Shown here piece by piece: positions 31,099-44,181 of a DNA stretch of 64,000 nucleotides (its first letter is position 1; each line of letters starts with the position of its first letter). Under the pieces are notes generated by a model. It did not search any database and was not told the DNA's origin. It was given only the letters and a program-made list of their open reading frames with translations. Both the position numbers and the translations under genes were made by a program. This stretch comes from Eretmocerus hayati (lineage: Eukaryota; Arthropoda; Insecta; Hymenoptera; Aphelinidae): positions 74,731,186 through 74,795,185 of the forward strand of contig CM056743.1 in NCBI GenBank assembly GCA_029851415.1. The letters are read 5' to 3'.

Positions 31099-32239
31099 CA
31101 CGGGTCTCTAGAACTAGGTCTAAATCCATGGTGCAGGCCACCCACGGGATTGTTGTGGGATATCATTTTAGGCCCCTGTGGGATCATTTTCCAGCTAATA
31201 TGAAAATCGCCACTTGGGCCGTTTTTTAATGAAGTCCAAAATACGTGTTTTTTCGTGACCTTTCGACCTCTTACGCGGTATAACTCGAACGGGATGCGTT
31301 TTTTTGAAAAATTTGTAGAGACCTTTTTTGTAGATCTGAAGAAATTAACAAAGAATATGTCCTTGTCCAATCTCAAAAGACTGACCCGTTGAAGAAATTA
31401 GAGCTTTTTTCATGAAAAATTATATTCTTCCCGCTCTCTCGCTTCACAGCTCGAACGGGACGCATTTTTTCGAGAAATGTGTAGAGACCTTTTTTGTAGA
31501 TCTTGAAGAATTAAGGAAAAATATGTCCTTATCTTATCCCGTAAGACTCATTTTTTGCGCATATGAGAGGTTTTTTCACCAGAGATCGTATTTACCCCGT
31601 AATTTTCCTCTGTTTTATAGACATAATGATAAAATAATGTGTTCCATCGATATTTCTATAGGATAATTCTCTATGAGCTATGAACTTCCGATGGAACACA
31701 TTATTTTATAGTTTTGTCTATAAAACCGAGGAAAATTACGAGGGGAATACGATCTCTGGTGAAAAAACCTCTCATATGCGCAACAAATGAGTCTTACGGG
31801 ATAAGATAAGGACATATTTTTCCTTAATTCTTCAAGATCTACAAAAAAGGTCTCTACACATTTTTCGAAAAAATGCGTCCCGTTCGAGCTGTGAAGCGAG
31901 AGAGCGGGAAGAATATAATTTTTCATGAAAAAAGCTCTAATTTCTTCAACGGGTCAGTCTTTTGAGATTGGACAAGGACATATTCTTTGTTAATTTTTTC
32001 AGATCTACAAAAAAGGTCTCCACAAATTTTTCAAAAAAACGCATCCCGTTCGAGTTATAGAGCGTAAGAGGTCGAAAGGTCACGAAAAAACACGTTTTTT
32101 GGGCTTTATTAAAAAACGGCCCAAGTGGCGATTTTCATATTAGCTGGAAAATGATCCCACGGGAGCCTAAAATGATATCCCACAACAATCCCGTGGGTGG
32201 TCAGCACCATTGATTTAGACCTAGTTCTAGAGACCCGTG
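31099..32239. mobile_element. Near-perfect palindromic element flanked by TTAA
   Basis: The ends are CACGGGTCTCTAGAACTAGG and its inverse, and TTAA flanks both (31095-31098, 32240-32243). Arms of about 550 bp fold around a centre near 31665. TTAA target sites are typical of piggyBac and Kolobok elements. Both arms contain mirrored 82-84-residue open frames starting MKNYILPALSLHSSNG, which exist only because the arms are copies. No transposase is present. Confidence 0.7.
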
Positions 32240-32243
32240 TTAA

Positions 32244-33911
32244 AAATGGCGCGCTAGTAATCGTATCTCCCCCCCCCCCAATCTAGTGTTACTAGCAGTC
32301 GAAAAATGGGCATGGGTGCAGACAGCCGAGCAAAGGGGGAAGAATTGACGTAGTCAAAGCCTCCGCTCAGACGAAAGTCGAAACAGACCTAGGGCCAAGT
32401 GAGGGGAATTGGAGATTTTTCACCCGTGAAACATTCCACTTATATTATGATCTGCAAACAGCTTCAAATGTAAATGCAAATTCGACGATCACTTGCATTC
32501 AACATTAGAAAATATCACTCACATTTGATACGTTTCCATTAGCAAGCCTGAGGTCAGTATAAATATGTCACCAAAGAAGATAGCAGGACACACGAAGCAT
32601 TGCGATGTAATGCGACTCTTTTATAATGATCCCAAGCAGATGTATGACATAATTACCTCTGAGCGTCGCGGCGATCGAATTTTTCTTTTTCAACTCTGAG
32701 TTGAAGTTGATTCGTAGCAGCAGCTCTTTGGTGGTAGCGTTGAGCAAGTGCAGCATCTGCTTCAACAATCGTTAAGCGAGGATAACACCTATGTATGAAT
32801 TTCGCTTCTATCTCAAAACTTATACCAATATATCCTCTTAAAAATGAATAGATATATTCAATCGGTCTCTGCAACTCGATATCAGCGAATTTGCTGGGTA
32901 TTTAGCATGATTCGGAATGAATTGCTACACCTCAACCGAGACCTCGACCGATGCGACTCAGAGCCTCGGATGGCTGCGAGGATGCATATATATATATGGT
33001 CGTTTCTCTGGAACTTTTACACCTGCTAGAATACAGCTATGTATGATGATATGAGAGGACAATCAAATCTATCGGCCCCAATCAAAACGAGATATCTTTG
33101 GCCTCTGTATGGTCAGAAGGAGTTGATTCATTCTAGCTCACTCAAAGAGAGAAAATGTGGGGAAGATCCTGTGGGAATACTTGGTACTCTCGTGCAGTCC
33201 TACGGATATTCTGGTGATGCTGGGCAACTTTTCGGGTTGATTCAAGCTGCATTTGGTGGGGAATATATTCAAGAAAAATTTCCTAGAAGAACGCTGTGTG
33301 CAACCAATTCAGCCAAAACTGTATGACTTTGAAAATTGGGAAAAAATGAATCAATCATGTGTCTGCTCCTGACATGACTCTAAACACAATTTTTATCTAA
33401 AGTAGATGCGATTGCGGGAATTTTGCGACGAGTCTCGTGTTGTTGCGACATTTCTGTCTAGAATACGACCGTTCTGAAGTGTAATAGAAGATACATGACT
33501 CACGAAAAGTACTCAGTTTTTCTCATCCCACATTGGCGGATCGAGCTTTATGTTATAAAGCTCGATATATGATAAAACCAATTGTGATCGGATACCCTGA
33601 CCTGACGAAGCTACAAAAAGCCTAAGGCATTCGTTGAAATTGTCAATCTTGACAAATAATTGCTTAGGGAATTCTGAAAAATTGGCGAAAAACTACTTTG
33701 AGTTCGACTCATCAACGTCATTTTGACGATGCCACTTACTCTATATGAGTTAAAATAGTGGATTTGTAACTCATAATACTACACAAACATGCGAGCAAAA
33801 GGTCCCAGGTGTGCGTTGAGCGATTTTCATTTTTCGTTTTTCAACGTTTTTTTCAGCAAAGTGCAAAAGTTTCAGAGAAACGCTCGTATATATATATGGA
33901 TAATTTTAGTC
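32244..33911. other. Interval without supportable gene
   Basis: A run of 13 C lies near 32270. A perfect hairpin GAGCTTTAT-GTT-ATAAAGCTC sits at 33543-33563. Open frames (up to 95 residues at 33039-33326) show no known domain. Confidence 0.3.
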
Positions 33912-34087
33912 AAAGAATATTGGCTTTTGTATACCGGGTCCTTGCCTTTCGGCTCAACCCCGGTTGCCCCCATGGGCGCGGGGCAGGGATACGCCCTGCC
34001 AGCGCGTCGGGTTGGAGGATGACCAACACCGAGCCAGGCTCGGTGATGGCTCAGTCCTCCGCCCCGACTACCGACTTTCGGGCACGG
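33912..34087 (-). mobile_element. SINE-like GC-rich repeat, copy A
   Basis: This 176-bp sequence is the reverse complement of 57089-57264 with few differences. In minus orientation it starts CCGTGCCCGAAAGTCGG, contains TGGCTCGGTGTTGG (resembling a Pol III A box) and GGGGTTGAGCC (weakly B-box-like), and ends AAAGCCAATATTCTTT, after which the copies diverge into simple or AT-rich sequence. A tRNA-type SINE or the 3' end of a LINE would both fit. Confidence 0.6.
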
Positions 34088-34573
34088 CCCCCAACCCTCC
34101 TTGCGGTTTAATTTTAGATAAATGGGATATAAGACTCCTCCAAATGCATACTCGAAACCATACGGACTCTGAATAGAAAAGACCAACTAAACATATCTAA
34201 ATTCCCGCCAGTGGCAAATGCTATTGCTATCTGGAGATGAGATTCTTCAAAAAGATTAGGAAACGCACTCAAAGTACGAGGTGGAAGGATTCGAATCACA
34301 AAAAGCTACTCCGACGGAGAGTTAAATGAAAATTTCCATCGATAATGTAAGATGAGAGAATCGAAGAACTGAAGTGGTACATACACACCGATGATTAAAG
34401 AACATAAAATGGCTCAGCTTTGAATCGTTTACAACATTCCAAAGAATCAGATGGGATGAAATTCGCTCTGCCCTGACAGTTGGAGATACCTATACTATGG
34501 ATTTATTGATCTCGATTGACCGAAAAACTCCCGTATCGATGAGTTTTGATGGAGAAACAAGATATGTACACAG
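34088..34573. other. Interval without supportable gene
   Basis: AT-rich sequence with short open frames only. Nothing recognisable was seen. Confidence 0.3.
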
Positions 34574-34922
34574 TGTTCATCAAAAATAATGGAACACCGT
34601 TACTTGCACTAAAACATCAACAGCTGAAATACTCTTGGTGTCAAGGCAATTTTGAAGAAAGCATCTTGAAGATCGGGAGAAATGCTAACTTTTCATGCAC
34701 CTCAAAAGATTTTTTCATGCATTCTCCATGTCCAGTATTCACTGTCAAAAAGTGAACATTTTTATAGTCACATCAATCACCTGTTATTTTCACGAGCATA
34801 GACTGATTGGAGGGAACTCAACGGAATCTTGTGGGACTTTTAAAGACCTTCAATTTCCTTCTTTCAAGAGTTCTCTACGATAATTTTAAGCCAAACAGTC
34901 GCTCTCGGACGACAACGATGAA

Positions 34923-35353
34923 ATATGCGTGCTACCTGTATGGTTCCAAGGGCGTTCCGCCTTATCTTGATTCGACCTCGTTTGTGAACATGAAATATGA
35001 ATTTGAAAAAATTTCAAGGATACATTATCGCCGTAAAATTGTCTGAACTTTCAGAAAATGTGATTGGAATTGCCCTCAAATGCGCTTCTGAAGGGCTACA
35101 TTCGATTCGAACACTGTTTTGAGTGAGAATGAAGTCATAATTATATGAAGAAAAACGACCGCGGCTCTTCAGGAGCGCATTTGGAGAAAATTTCAACCAC
35201 ATTTTCCGGAAGTTCAGACTCTAGAAACATTGCAAAGTACACCTTATCGGCGTAAAGATAAGGTGCACTTTGCAATGTTTTGAGAGTCCCATTTCATGTT
35301 CATAAACGAGGTCAAATCAAGATAAGGCGGAACGCCCAGGTAGTACGCATATT
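34923..35353. repeat. 430-bp hairpin element
   Basis: ATATGCGTGCTACCTG near 34923 and GGGCGTTCCGCCTTATCTTG pair with their inverse copies ending near 35353. Inner blocks (GGAATTGCCCTCAAATGCGC and CGCATTTGGAGAAAATTTC) are also inverted relatives. Confidence 0.5.
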
Positions 35354-35453
35354 GCCACCGAGACTTGGGTTGGAGGGGATAGCTGACTCTACCGACGCTC
35401 ACATGGTGGGCACCGCGCGCACTACCTGCGCGCAAAATCATGCGGACTCTCTT

Positions 35454-36985
35454 CACGGTGAGTCCTTCAGCCGAAAAAGGTCGAGTTGCGTGAACATGGG
35501 ATTTTCCTCTGGGGTATGTTTCGGGGTCATTAGTAGATCATTTTCCAACGAGAATCAAAAAAATTGGTCGAGGATTTTTGAAATAAAGTCGACTTTTCCG
35601 AAAATAGTCTATTTACTTCATTAATCACTCTCATTTCTTGCTTTGAAATCGACCATTCAAAATAACCAAAGTACCTATATCCGACGTAAAAAGAACCAAT
35701 CTTCCGAAATCCGAGGTCCAAATTGAGCCCAGATAAGATCCGAATAATTCGGAATGGTTTATAGAGCAAAGAACCCTCTCTTTATCGAAAAAAATTTACA
35801 TTATATTCAAGGATATTTCTTGTCATCGGAGACATGAATTTTATAAATACTGGAGGGGTGTACATATCAATAGTGACGTATTTCACTAGTATTTGGTATG
35901 CCCGAGACCTTCTCATCATTCGATTGGAATTCTGAATGTAAGTGAGGAGCTATTGAATATATTCGAACTGTTGTTCTAATGCGAATTGAATTTCCAATAA
36001 GGACAATCTTGTTGACATATTAGAGACCGCTCTCACATGATCAAATTCTATAAACAAAAGTCACGCGATTATCATTGTATCAAATATCACACGGTGCACT
36101 AACTAAAGAGATAGACTTTCGCATTTCATATTCTGTAACTTTCACCGTTTAATCTCAAGAGAACGGTAAGATACCTTATATCCTTCTTCGATTAGTTGAA
36201 AAAATAAGTCATACATGTAATCCAGTTAATTCGCATACTGCGTGGGAGAGACGATCTGAATAAGTAGAGTCTACAGAATGAACTTTACATTCCTTCCAAA
36301 CTTCACTGAATTCGTGATGAACTGACTCGGATACTTGTCCGCTGTACTTTCCAAGACAGTTCCAACTCTACTAAGAATATTTTTGAATAAGATATATTAT
36401 TGCATGAGCTTTCGGTGTAACAGAGATACCCGAATTCAGATAGCAACTGAGAAAATATTTTATTTTATCAACATATTGAGGATCGAGATTTATGCCAAAA
36501 CAAGCTCTCACGACTTCTTCAAAACTTTCCGAAATCTTGACATTCTTATCAAGAGGAGGTTTATCTCTGCTCTTGATAGGGTTCATGTTATTTAGTATCA
36601 ATCTCAGCAGACCCTGAATTTTTCCGTGAATTTTATCGGTGGAAAGAGGGTTTCCTGCACTATGAACCATTCCGGAATATTCGGATCTCATCGAGGCTCA
36701 ATTTGGACCTCGGATTTCGAAAGGTTGGGTCTTTTTACGTCGAAAATAGGTACTTTGGTTTTTTGGATAGTCGATTTCAAAGCAAGAAACGAGAGTGAGG
36801 ATCAAGTAAATAGACTTTTTTCGGGAAACAGCTAAAAAATGAGAAAATCGACTTTATTTTAAAAACCCTCGAGCGATTTTTCAATTCTTGTTGGAAAATG
36901 ATCTACTAATGACCCCGAAACATAACCCAGAGAAAAATCCCATGTTCACGCAACTCGACCTCTTTCGGCTGAATGACTCACCGTG
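35454..36985. mobile_element. 1.53-kb TIR element with TCTT target duplication
   Basis: The ends are CACGGTGAGTCCTTCAGCCG and the inverse of CACGGTGAGTCATTCAGCCG; similarity extends about 280 bp on each side. TCTT flanks both ends (35450-35453 and 36986-36989). A degraded protein fragment on the minus strand lies inside (36371-36691). Confidence 0.6.
36371..36691 (-). pseudogene. Fragment of an arthropod transposon-associated protein (ISVTPKxHA motif)
   Basis: The minus frame has KISESFEEVVRACFGINLDP followed by GISVTPKAHAIIYLIQKYS. The VTPKxHAI block recurs in uncharacterised transposon-borne proteins of insects. The fragment is about 100 residues and lacks the flanking domains expected of a complete protein. 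It is the only protein-like sequence within the 35454-36985 element and may be the remnant of its transposase or partner gene. The family label is recollection without a search. Confidence 0.4.
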
Positions 36986-37465
36986 TCTTGTATAAGCCAA
37001 CATGAAAATATCAAAAAATGTTCCTCTTGGTCTCCCTCTGATTGTCGGATTGCTTTCAAATTCGAGGTGGTGGAAGCTGACACATTTCTGAATCTGGTCA
37101 TAAGAAGAGAAAATTTTTCCTAGACACTTTATCGCTTACTTTTTTCGATAGAAAGTCACGGTGCGCGAGAGCGTAAACACGTATTTTTCAACAATTTTTC
37201 TGATTTTATCGAAGCGATGCCGGGAGGTTGAGCAAGATGCATCTGCAAGAGCATCGACTCGACAATAGCCATCTCAATCATGAACTCGTTCTGAGGATTA
37301 GGAATTGAGATACAATGAGGTTTTCTACACACGAAAACGCGCTTGCTGCTGACTGTTCGGTCGCTGCTCGCGTCTTCTGCCAACCTGAGCGGAACCGGCG
37401 AATGTCACAACATTTATCATTAAGGTGAGGTCATAGTCCGCTTAATAGACGTAAATCCGTTCGAA

Positions 37466-37765
37466 GGATGAGTCAAATTTTACTTGACCAAATGACTTGG
37501 GATTTTAGATGCATATATAGAATGCATATCTGAATCGCGCTACGAAGCCGAAAATGTCAATTTGACTGAAAGATAGTGTCCAAACGAGGTTTACTCGAGA
37601 CGTCGTAGGTCGCCGCTCTCTAGTAGACGACGTTTGTGTACATCTCGTTTGGATACTTTCTTGAGTGGAATTGACATATTTGGCTTCGTAGCACCATTGA
37701 GACATGCATTCTATAGATGTATGTGAAATTCCAAGTCATTTGGTCGAGTAAAATTCAACTCATCC
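37466..37765. mobile_element. 300-bp MITE-like hairpin
   Basis: GGATGAGTCAAATTTTACTT at 37466 and the inverse ending CAACTCATCC at 37765 bound two arms of about 130 bp, including CCAAACGAG and ACGAAGCC words in both orientations. Confidence 0.55.
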
Positions 37766-38348
37766 TCCTACAACCAACGGCCTACACAATGCATGCGGAA
37801 ACACTTCTAGTTCCGATTTTCACAAGTTTTGACGACACAATTGATCAAGTATCATAATATCATAAGTATTTACACACTGCCGTGTGCTAAAGCAACCGGA
37901 CAAGTCCGCGCGATTTCTCCATGAGGCGGCTGCACCGAAGTGCTGCGGCTGGCCTGCAGGCGTCGTGGCAGTCTAGTCTCGGTGGCAATATCATCTTTGT
38001 CGTCCGAAAGCGATTGTTTGGCTTCAAATCGTCGAAGAGACCTTTAGAAAAAAGGGAATTGGAGGTCTTAGAAAGCCCTTGAATTAGATTGCGTTGAGTT
38101 TTCTTCGATCTGTCTATGCCCGTAAAAATTACAGGTGATTGACACGACTTGAAAAATTACACATCTGACAGTGAAATTGTGAATACTGGACATGAGAAAT
38201 TCATGAAAAAGAATTTTGTGGTACTTGGAGAGTTAGCATTTTTTTCGATCTTTAAGATGCTTTCCTCAAAATAGCTGTGCGACCAATAGTTTTTGAGCAG
38301 TCGATGTTTTAGTGCGAGTATCGGTGTTTCATTATTCTTGGTGGGTAC

Positions 38349-40595
38349 TAAATGTATGAGAGTCATTTCGAAGCATTTTGGCCAAAGCCATCAGAGGGGG
38401 TGTCTGATGAGAATCCCACGATTTTTTTTCTCGCAATTTTCCGATGTTTGGGTGCTCACAAAATTGTAAAAAAATAGTATTCGCGCCTCGCTCTCGAGGT
38501 TTCCCGGTAATGAGAGATTATTCTGACCGTTATCTGCAGCTCGGGCCGAATATGAATCGCGTTGAAGCGAGCTAAACTTCATCAACTCGATGCGGAATAT
38601 ACTGTTATCTTAGGGCTATGTTGAATCAGTACGAAAAATTTATTTTTTTAATTTCTTTGAGAAAACTCATAGGCCCATACGCCATGCCACAGGGCCAAAA
38701 AAGGCTCATTTCAGGTCCTCTTCTAGTCTATTGTAAAAAAACCATTACTCCGATTAGATTCAACCTTTATTTTGTCTCCTTTCAGTGATCTAGCTTCTGC
38801 TGCAAAAGGGGCGAATTTCACCAGTAGTCATTTCAGACGTCTTGAAAAACCCTACAATTTGTTACTGGTAAAAGTCGATCATTGTACTTCTCATAGGTGT
38901 CACGCCGATACAAGTTGATCAATTCTGTGGAAATTACAAACATTGAGCTCAACTAACAAGGATAATTCTCTCAGTTCCGACCTTAAACGTGTGCATATAT
39001 TCTCCAAAATGAAAACTATCAATATCAACAACGATCCCGGTGGAGGAGTCATCCCCTAATTTTTGGTTTTTTGTTTTTTTGCTCAATGTTGCAACATAGG
39101 CATGGCTTTGCATATGCTTCTATCTGGACCAATGCGCACCAAATTATGCGGAATGACTGCTCAAGGTACACCAATATGAGCGCGAGAACTTCCGGTCGCG
39201 CAATCGAGGAGTCGAAAATCGGCGGTATTTCGGCTATTCGAGCGCAGTCGAGCGTGAGAGTGATTTGACTCATCTTAGCCCACAAACGATATGGAAAGCT
39301 AAATTGGGGGCATGAACATGGCATGGACATGATCTATCTACTCAAAAATTATCATCGAAACACGATTACGGGGTTGAATTGGCCCTAGAATATCATCTAA
39401 TGCTTCGACGGCGATAATCCCCGTAATAACAGATTTCGATCCTCAAACGCAAAATGACAATACTGAGGGCTGAACCTGACCCAAAGCCATGTTGAGATGA
39501 TCATTTTGAGTTGGAGAATCATGTTTATATCCCTATAACAGCTGCTCATCTCACTCATGAGCTAGAATGGGTAAAATTCTCTCTCACGCCAGCCTACGCT
39601 CGGATATTCCAATTACTGACCATTTTTGACTTTTTCAATAGAAAGCACAGTTCGCTTCTGACTTGAAGCTCGCTTCCGGAAGGTTTTACGTTCATTTGGG
39701 GTTACTTTGAGCAATTATTACACACAATTTGGTGCACATTAGTCTAGATAGGAGCACATACGAGCTAGCAGCAAGAAAAAAATAAAAAAAAAGGTTTATT
39801 CTATCAAAATACACTTGGCACCAGAGTGTTAGGCTGATTAATCGGATCATATCTCTTCATTTTCAAAAATTGAGTATCGAAATGTCAGTTTCGTGGATTG
39901 TGAGTTTTTGAGTTCCGGTTATAAGGGCCGGTGTCACATCAATGTCTGGAGTGGGTGTTCTTGAATTCTTTCCCATAATGCAACGTTGGGACAACTTTTT
40001 TCAACAGGTCTTTTCACCATTAAGCTTAGATGAAATCCTGAGCCATACAACTCTCTTTCGTAGTGGAATTTTGACTGAAGATAAGTAATTTCTCAAAGAA
40101 CAGCGCACACTTAACTCACTTCACGTCGCCTTATCTTAGGGAAAATATCAAGGAGATATGTCGATCAGACATGGCAGTGCAAGAAGATACCTAGAACTGA
40201 AATTCCGAGTGCTGCGTGCACACTCTGTTATCCGGAAAATGAAGTCATGACCGAGTGATATATTAGAAGCCAAAACCACTGTGAGATGAAATTGGGGTAT
40301 CGTAAGGTCTCGTCCAAGAACATGGAATTTCCTACATTTCTTACATTTTCTTCACTGTAGAATCTTGATTCGAGCTCATTTTCACCTCTAAACGCTAGAA
40401 TATCTTCTTGAATCGCCAGAGAACTGATTTCAAACGAACATGGTGTTTTTACCGGTTTTTCTAATTTTGTAAATTAATAGGGAACTTGCATAAAAAATAA
40501 TTCCTATTCTAATCGATAGCTGACATCAAAATAAGCAAAGTTACAATACAGTTTTTTTTTATGGTCATTAAGTATTTATTTATTAATGTTAAAAT
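38349..40595. other. Interval without supportable gene; contains a dispersed repeat edge
   Basis: CATTTTGGCCAAAGCC and a following GGGGTGTCTGA segment (about 38370-38415) resemble 51352-51390 (CATTTTGGCCAGGGCC, then GGGGGGTCTGA), so both are copies of one dispersed repeat. Other open frames are under 95 residues and unrecognised. Confidence 0.35.
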
Positions 40596-42205
40596 ACGCC
40601 CGCGAAAGATCCCCGATTCAAATCGATGTCACGTGACTCCTACGTCATTGGGGTAGTCGCCGATACACACAAGCAAACTCGGGCGCGTTTGTGTTGCGTG
40701 TACGTGTGCAGCCAAAATGACAAATCGGACCCGGGTTTTTTTTCATGCTGAAAACAGTTTATTGACCAAATTGTGAGTGGATTCAGCTTATGGGCAGTTG
40801 AACCTGGCTATTTTCCACCTGTGGAAAGCAGTTGAACTGGCAGTCATCACGTTTCTTGTGCATACTACAGTGGAGAAGAATGCAGGTTAGTGGACTGTCA
40901 GAATCAGAAGTTTGATTTAGAGAATGGTCAAATCATCACTTAAAATTTTATCTGGCCTATGCAAGTAAGCAATAATGGCATAGTTTATGCGACTGTGGTG
41001 AATTATCTGCTCATTGAATAATGCATTTCCATAAGGTTATCTTTCTATCTGAACATTTTGGCGTTGCTCGACGATGACTACCAGAAGTCTCTCTGGTATG
41101 CATTGGACAGAATCCAGTGTACCGATCAAGTGCATCATTCAGTAGAGTAGTTGTCTGCTGTTTGTCGTGCTTTCCATTCATTCAACTAATGAGTTGGGCC
41201 CAAGTGTTCCCATCAGAAATGAGTTTTCACCATTACCAGCTTTCCAATACAAGAATATTATGCTGAGGCTGCATTTGTTGATTCTAGCAGTCAGTAAGAA
41301 CTACAAGAAAGACACCAAATGACCACCAATTATTGTATTATTGGAAGCTTATGACTGACAAAAAAAAGGAGCTCTCTCGGCATTTTGTTTCCAAAACCTA
41401 GTGCCAAGCTACCTCACAATTCTCATTCAAGTAACGACAGGGGAGGTGAAAGAGCAAAGAGTCTCTGATGGAACTTTGCTCACAATGTAATATGTTTGGA
41501 GAGGAGGGGCACCTCATTTTTGGCCTCATTATAGTTATAATGGATTAATATCTCAGATTGGCATGTCACTTCAGGCAATGGCTTGCATCACAAATAAAAT
41601 TATTCCACCTTGGCTGTTGCAGGTCTATTATCCTTTCAAAGAGCTGCTCGACTCATGATGGTATATCACCATATAGTAATGACAAGGAAGTAGCATCAGT
41701 GAAGTTGAAATCTGAGAGCATCTGTACCAAGCGATTGTGATGTTTACCCATTGACTAAGCCTGCGAAGCACCTTAAGTGTCTTTGTGAAGCTCACAGTAG
41801 ATATTGTAATTCTAGTGCACCAAGTCAAAAAGTTCTCCTCAGGATATGGTGAGTTGAATAGATATCTTTTCACCTCATATTGAGTCCATCAAACTACAGT
41901 GGTAACCAGATCAGCGGATGGTGTAATAATGATGAATTTTTCTCTAATGTCATCTGGAAAAAGATTATCTGGCATAATATTATTTTTTTCTGAGTAAAGT
42001 CACTTCTGCATTGAATCTCTTCTCCTTTCATTTGAAGCTGATCTGAACTGTTGGTGAGAGCCCAGATTGTTGGTATCAGTTGAAAATAACAACAGAATAT
42101 TACAATTGCATCAGAGAGTTTTGCACTGCATACTGTTGGGTACATTGTAGTACACAATTGGAATCTTTGAGCATAACTCCTTCATTCCATGAGATCTACA
42201 ACATT

Positions 42206-44131
42206 ATGTCAAATAGAATTACATCATCAGATGCGGGTATCGTCAAGGAGTATGAATCTAATTTACAATCATATAAGATCTGCTTCGTTCCTGATTGCCC
42301 AAATACAACAGTAACGACACCGCAAAAAGTATTTCTAAGCTTACCGAAGAATGCGGCAAAGCATAAATTACGGCGAGAAGCCGTCGAGACCCCCGAAAAA
42401 AATGCCAAGAAGACAAAGCATTGCTGCGAAGATCATTTTGACGTGAGTAATTTGTACCCACGAGAGAAATTGGGACTCATAGAATTTGTAGTAAGAATCA
42501 CATCCCTTGGATACCCTATGAACTAACTGCTTTCATGTTTCAGTTACAAAATGATTTGGAAAATTATTGGGCTTGGAGGCTTACGGGAGCGAAAAAGCGA
42601 CTGAGTGACGGCGCTATACCGCGTCGCTCGCTCAATTTCGAGCAAATCCAGTCCGATGTCGATACGTCTCAAAACGAGGATGCTTTTCTTGAGTAAGTGT
42701 CTAGAAGCTTCCTCGGGGGGGGGGGGGGGCAACTAACCCCTATAAGTTTTCTACAACAATATAGCTTTCCTTGATGTCCATGAATAATCTGTTTGACCGG
42801 ATTATTTTCATTCTTTCAGTGGAGTTTCTGTTCTCGCTTCGTCAGTGCTGGAAGATACAGTCGTTGATGACTCAACAAAAGTAAGAAACGAAGCTGCTTA
42901 TCAACCACATATTAGTCGACTGAAGAAATCTACGAGTACGCCAATCTCATTTGAGCATAAGCACGTTCAGGCCAAACCGACCGTGTGCCAAAAGAAAACG
43001 CAAACTAGGTTTTCAGCTCCGCCGCATCCAAAAACAACCGTAGACCGAGGGACCCAGTATGAAATACAAGCGCCTGCTGTGAGAAATTTACAGAAAGTGA
43101 CGAACGCTGTGAAAGATTTGAAAGTGTCTGACGAACTCAATGACACGGTCGAAAGCATTTCGAGTAATATCTTAGATTCCGAGACTTCATACGAACCTAG
43201 CAAGGAAACTACGTCATCTAGCAGTGCGATGAAAGAAGTGAAGTTGGAAATAATGAAAGAGAATATTTATGAAAACTATACAAAATTGCTAATACAGGAA
43301 AATCCATCCACTTTCATCGGAGTTGACAAAGAAGTCATGTACATCCTTGATATCCCTCACGAAATGTCTTCAATAAGTATGAGGGATATTTTCCTGGTAC
43401 TCAAAAAAATTAAATTGAACCAATCGTTTTGCATTGTAGGTCATGAGTTCGGCATCAGTGGAAGCCAAGCCTCGAGGGTTTTCACAAACCATGTCGATAC
43501 AATGGCCGAGTTCTTTAAACAACTAATTATATGGCCAAATAGGAAACAAATCAAGATGAATTTGCCTATTCCTTTCAGATATCGTTATTCAGATGTACAA
43601 AGCATTATAGATTGTTTTGAAATTGAGATAGAAAAACCCTCGGACGCCATGAATCAATCTATGACGTGGTCACAATACAAAGGATGCAACACTTATAAAG
43701 GTTTTCTTTCAGTCACTGGTGATGGTCTTATGAACTTTGTGTCAAAAGGTGCATGCGGAAGATGTAGTGATATTTCTATCGTAGAGAACTGTGGATACCT
43801 CGATAAGATTCCACCTGGCACCTCAGTTCTGGCCGATCGTGGTTTTAAAGGGCTTGATATCTTATTACAAAGGAAAAGTTGTACTCTGACCAGGCCTCCC
43901 AGCGTACAGAAAGATATAAAGTCTTCCAAAGAAGATGTAAAACTGACAAAACAAGTTGCAAGCATCAGAATACATGTCGAGAGAGCAATTAATCGTATTA
44001 GGAATTATTCTATTTTAGACATACATTCTAGAGTGGATAATAGTTTAATTAAACACATAGATTCACTGGTGTACATAGTTTGCGGACTAGTTAACTTACA
44101 GCGGCCAATAATCAAACAGACTGATGATTAG
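42206..44131 (+). CDS. THAP-domain DDE transposase (three exons)
   Basis: Exons are 42206-42442, 42544-42692 and 42820-44131. Introns start GTGAGT and GTAAGT and end TTTCAG and TTTCAG, and phases agree. Exons 1-2 code a THAP zinc finger: Cys-x4-Cys in ICFVPDCPN, CCEDHF, and GAIPRR near its end. Exon 3 codes a Ser/Thr-rich linker, a helix-turn-helix-like region (ISGSQASRVF) and a DDE_Tnp_4 nuclease with IIDCFEIEI, VLADRGFKG and IHVERAINRI carrying the three acidic residues. The product would bind the element ends and cut and rejoin DNA. Coding is open after splicing, about 565 residues. The frame commonly read from 42845 begins at GTG, not ATG, which supports the upstream exons. Confidence 0.75.
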
Positions 44132-44181
44132 ATAAGATATTGTACGGAAGAACTGTACAGAAGATAACATTGAGGTTACAT

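Larger units (their letters stand above)
34574..38348. mobile_element. Outer inverted-repeat unit containing nested elements
   Basis: Arms 34574-34790 and 38128-38348 are inverted copies; each contains GCACTAAAACATC-like and TGTCCAGTATTCACTGT-like words. Between the arms lie a 430-bp hairpin (34923-35353), a 1.5-kb TIR element (35454-36985) and a 300-bp hairpin (37466-37765). Similar short frames in the arms are a consequence of the copy relation. Confidence 0.5.

Noticed and set aside
31412..31926. Two nearly identical 82-84-residue frames on opposite strands
   Set aside because: They are mirror copies in the arms of a palindrome and not two members of a gene family.
42845..44131. Transposase starting at 42845
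   Set aside because: The codon there is GTG, and phase-consistent exons upstream supply a THAP domain and an ATG.
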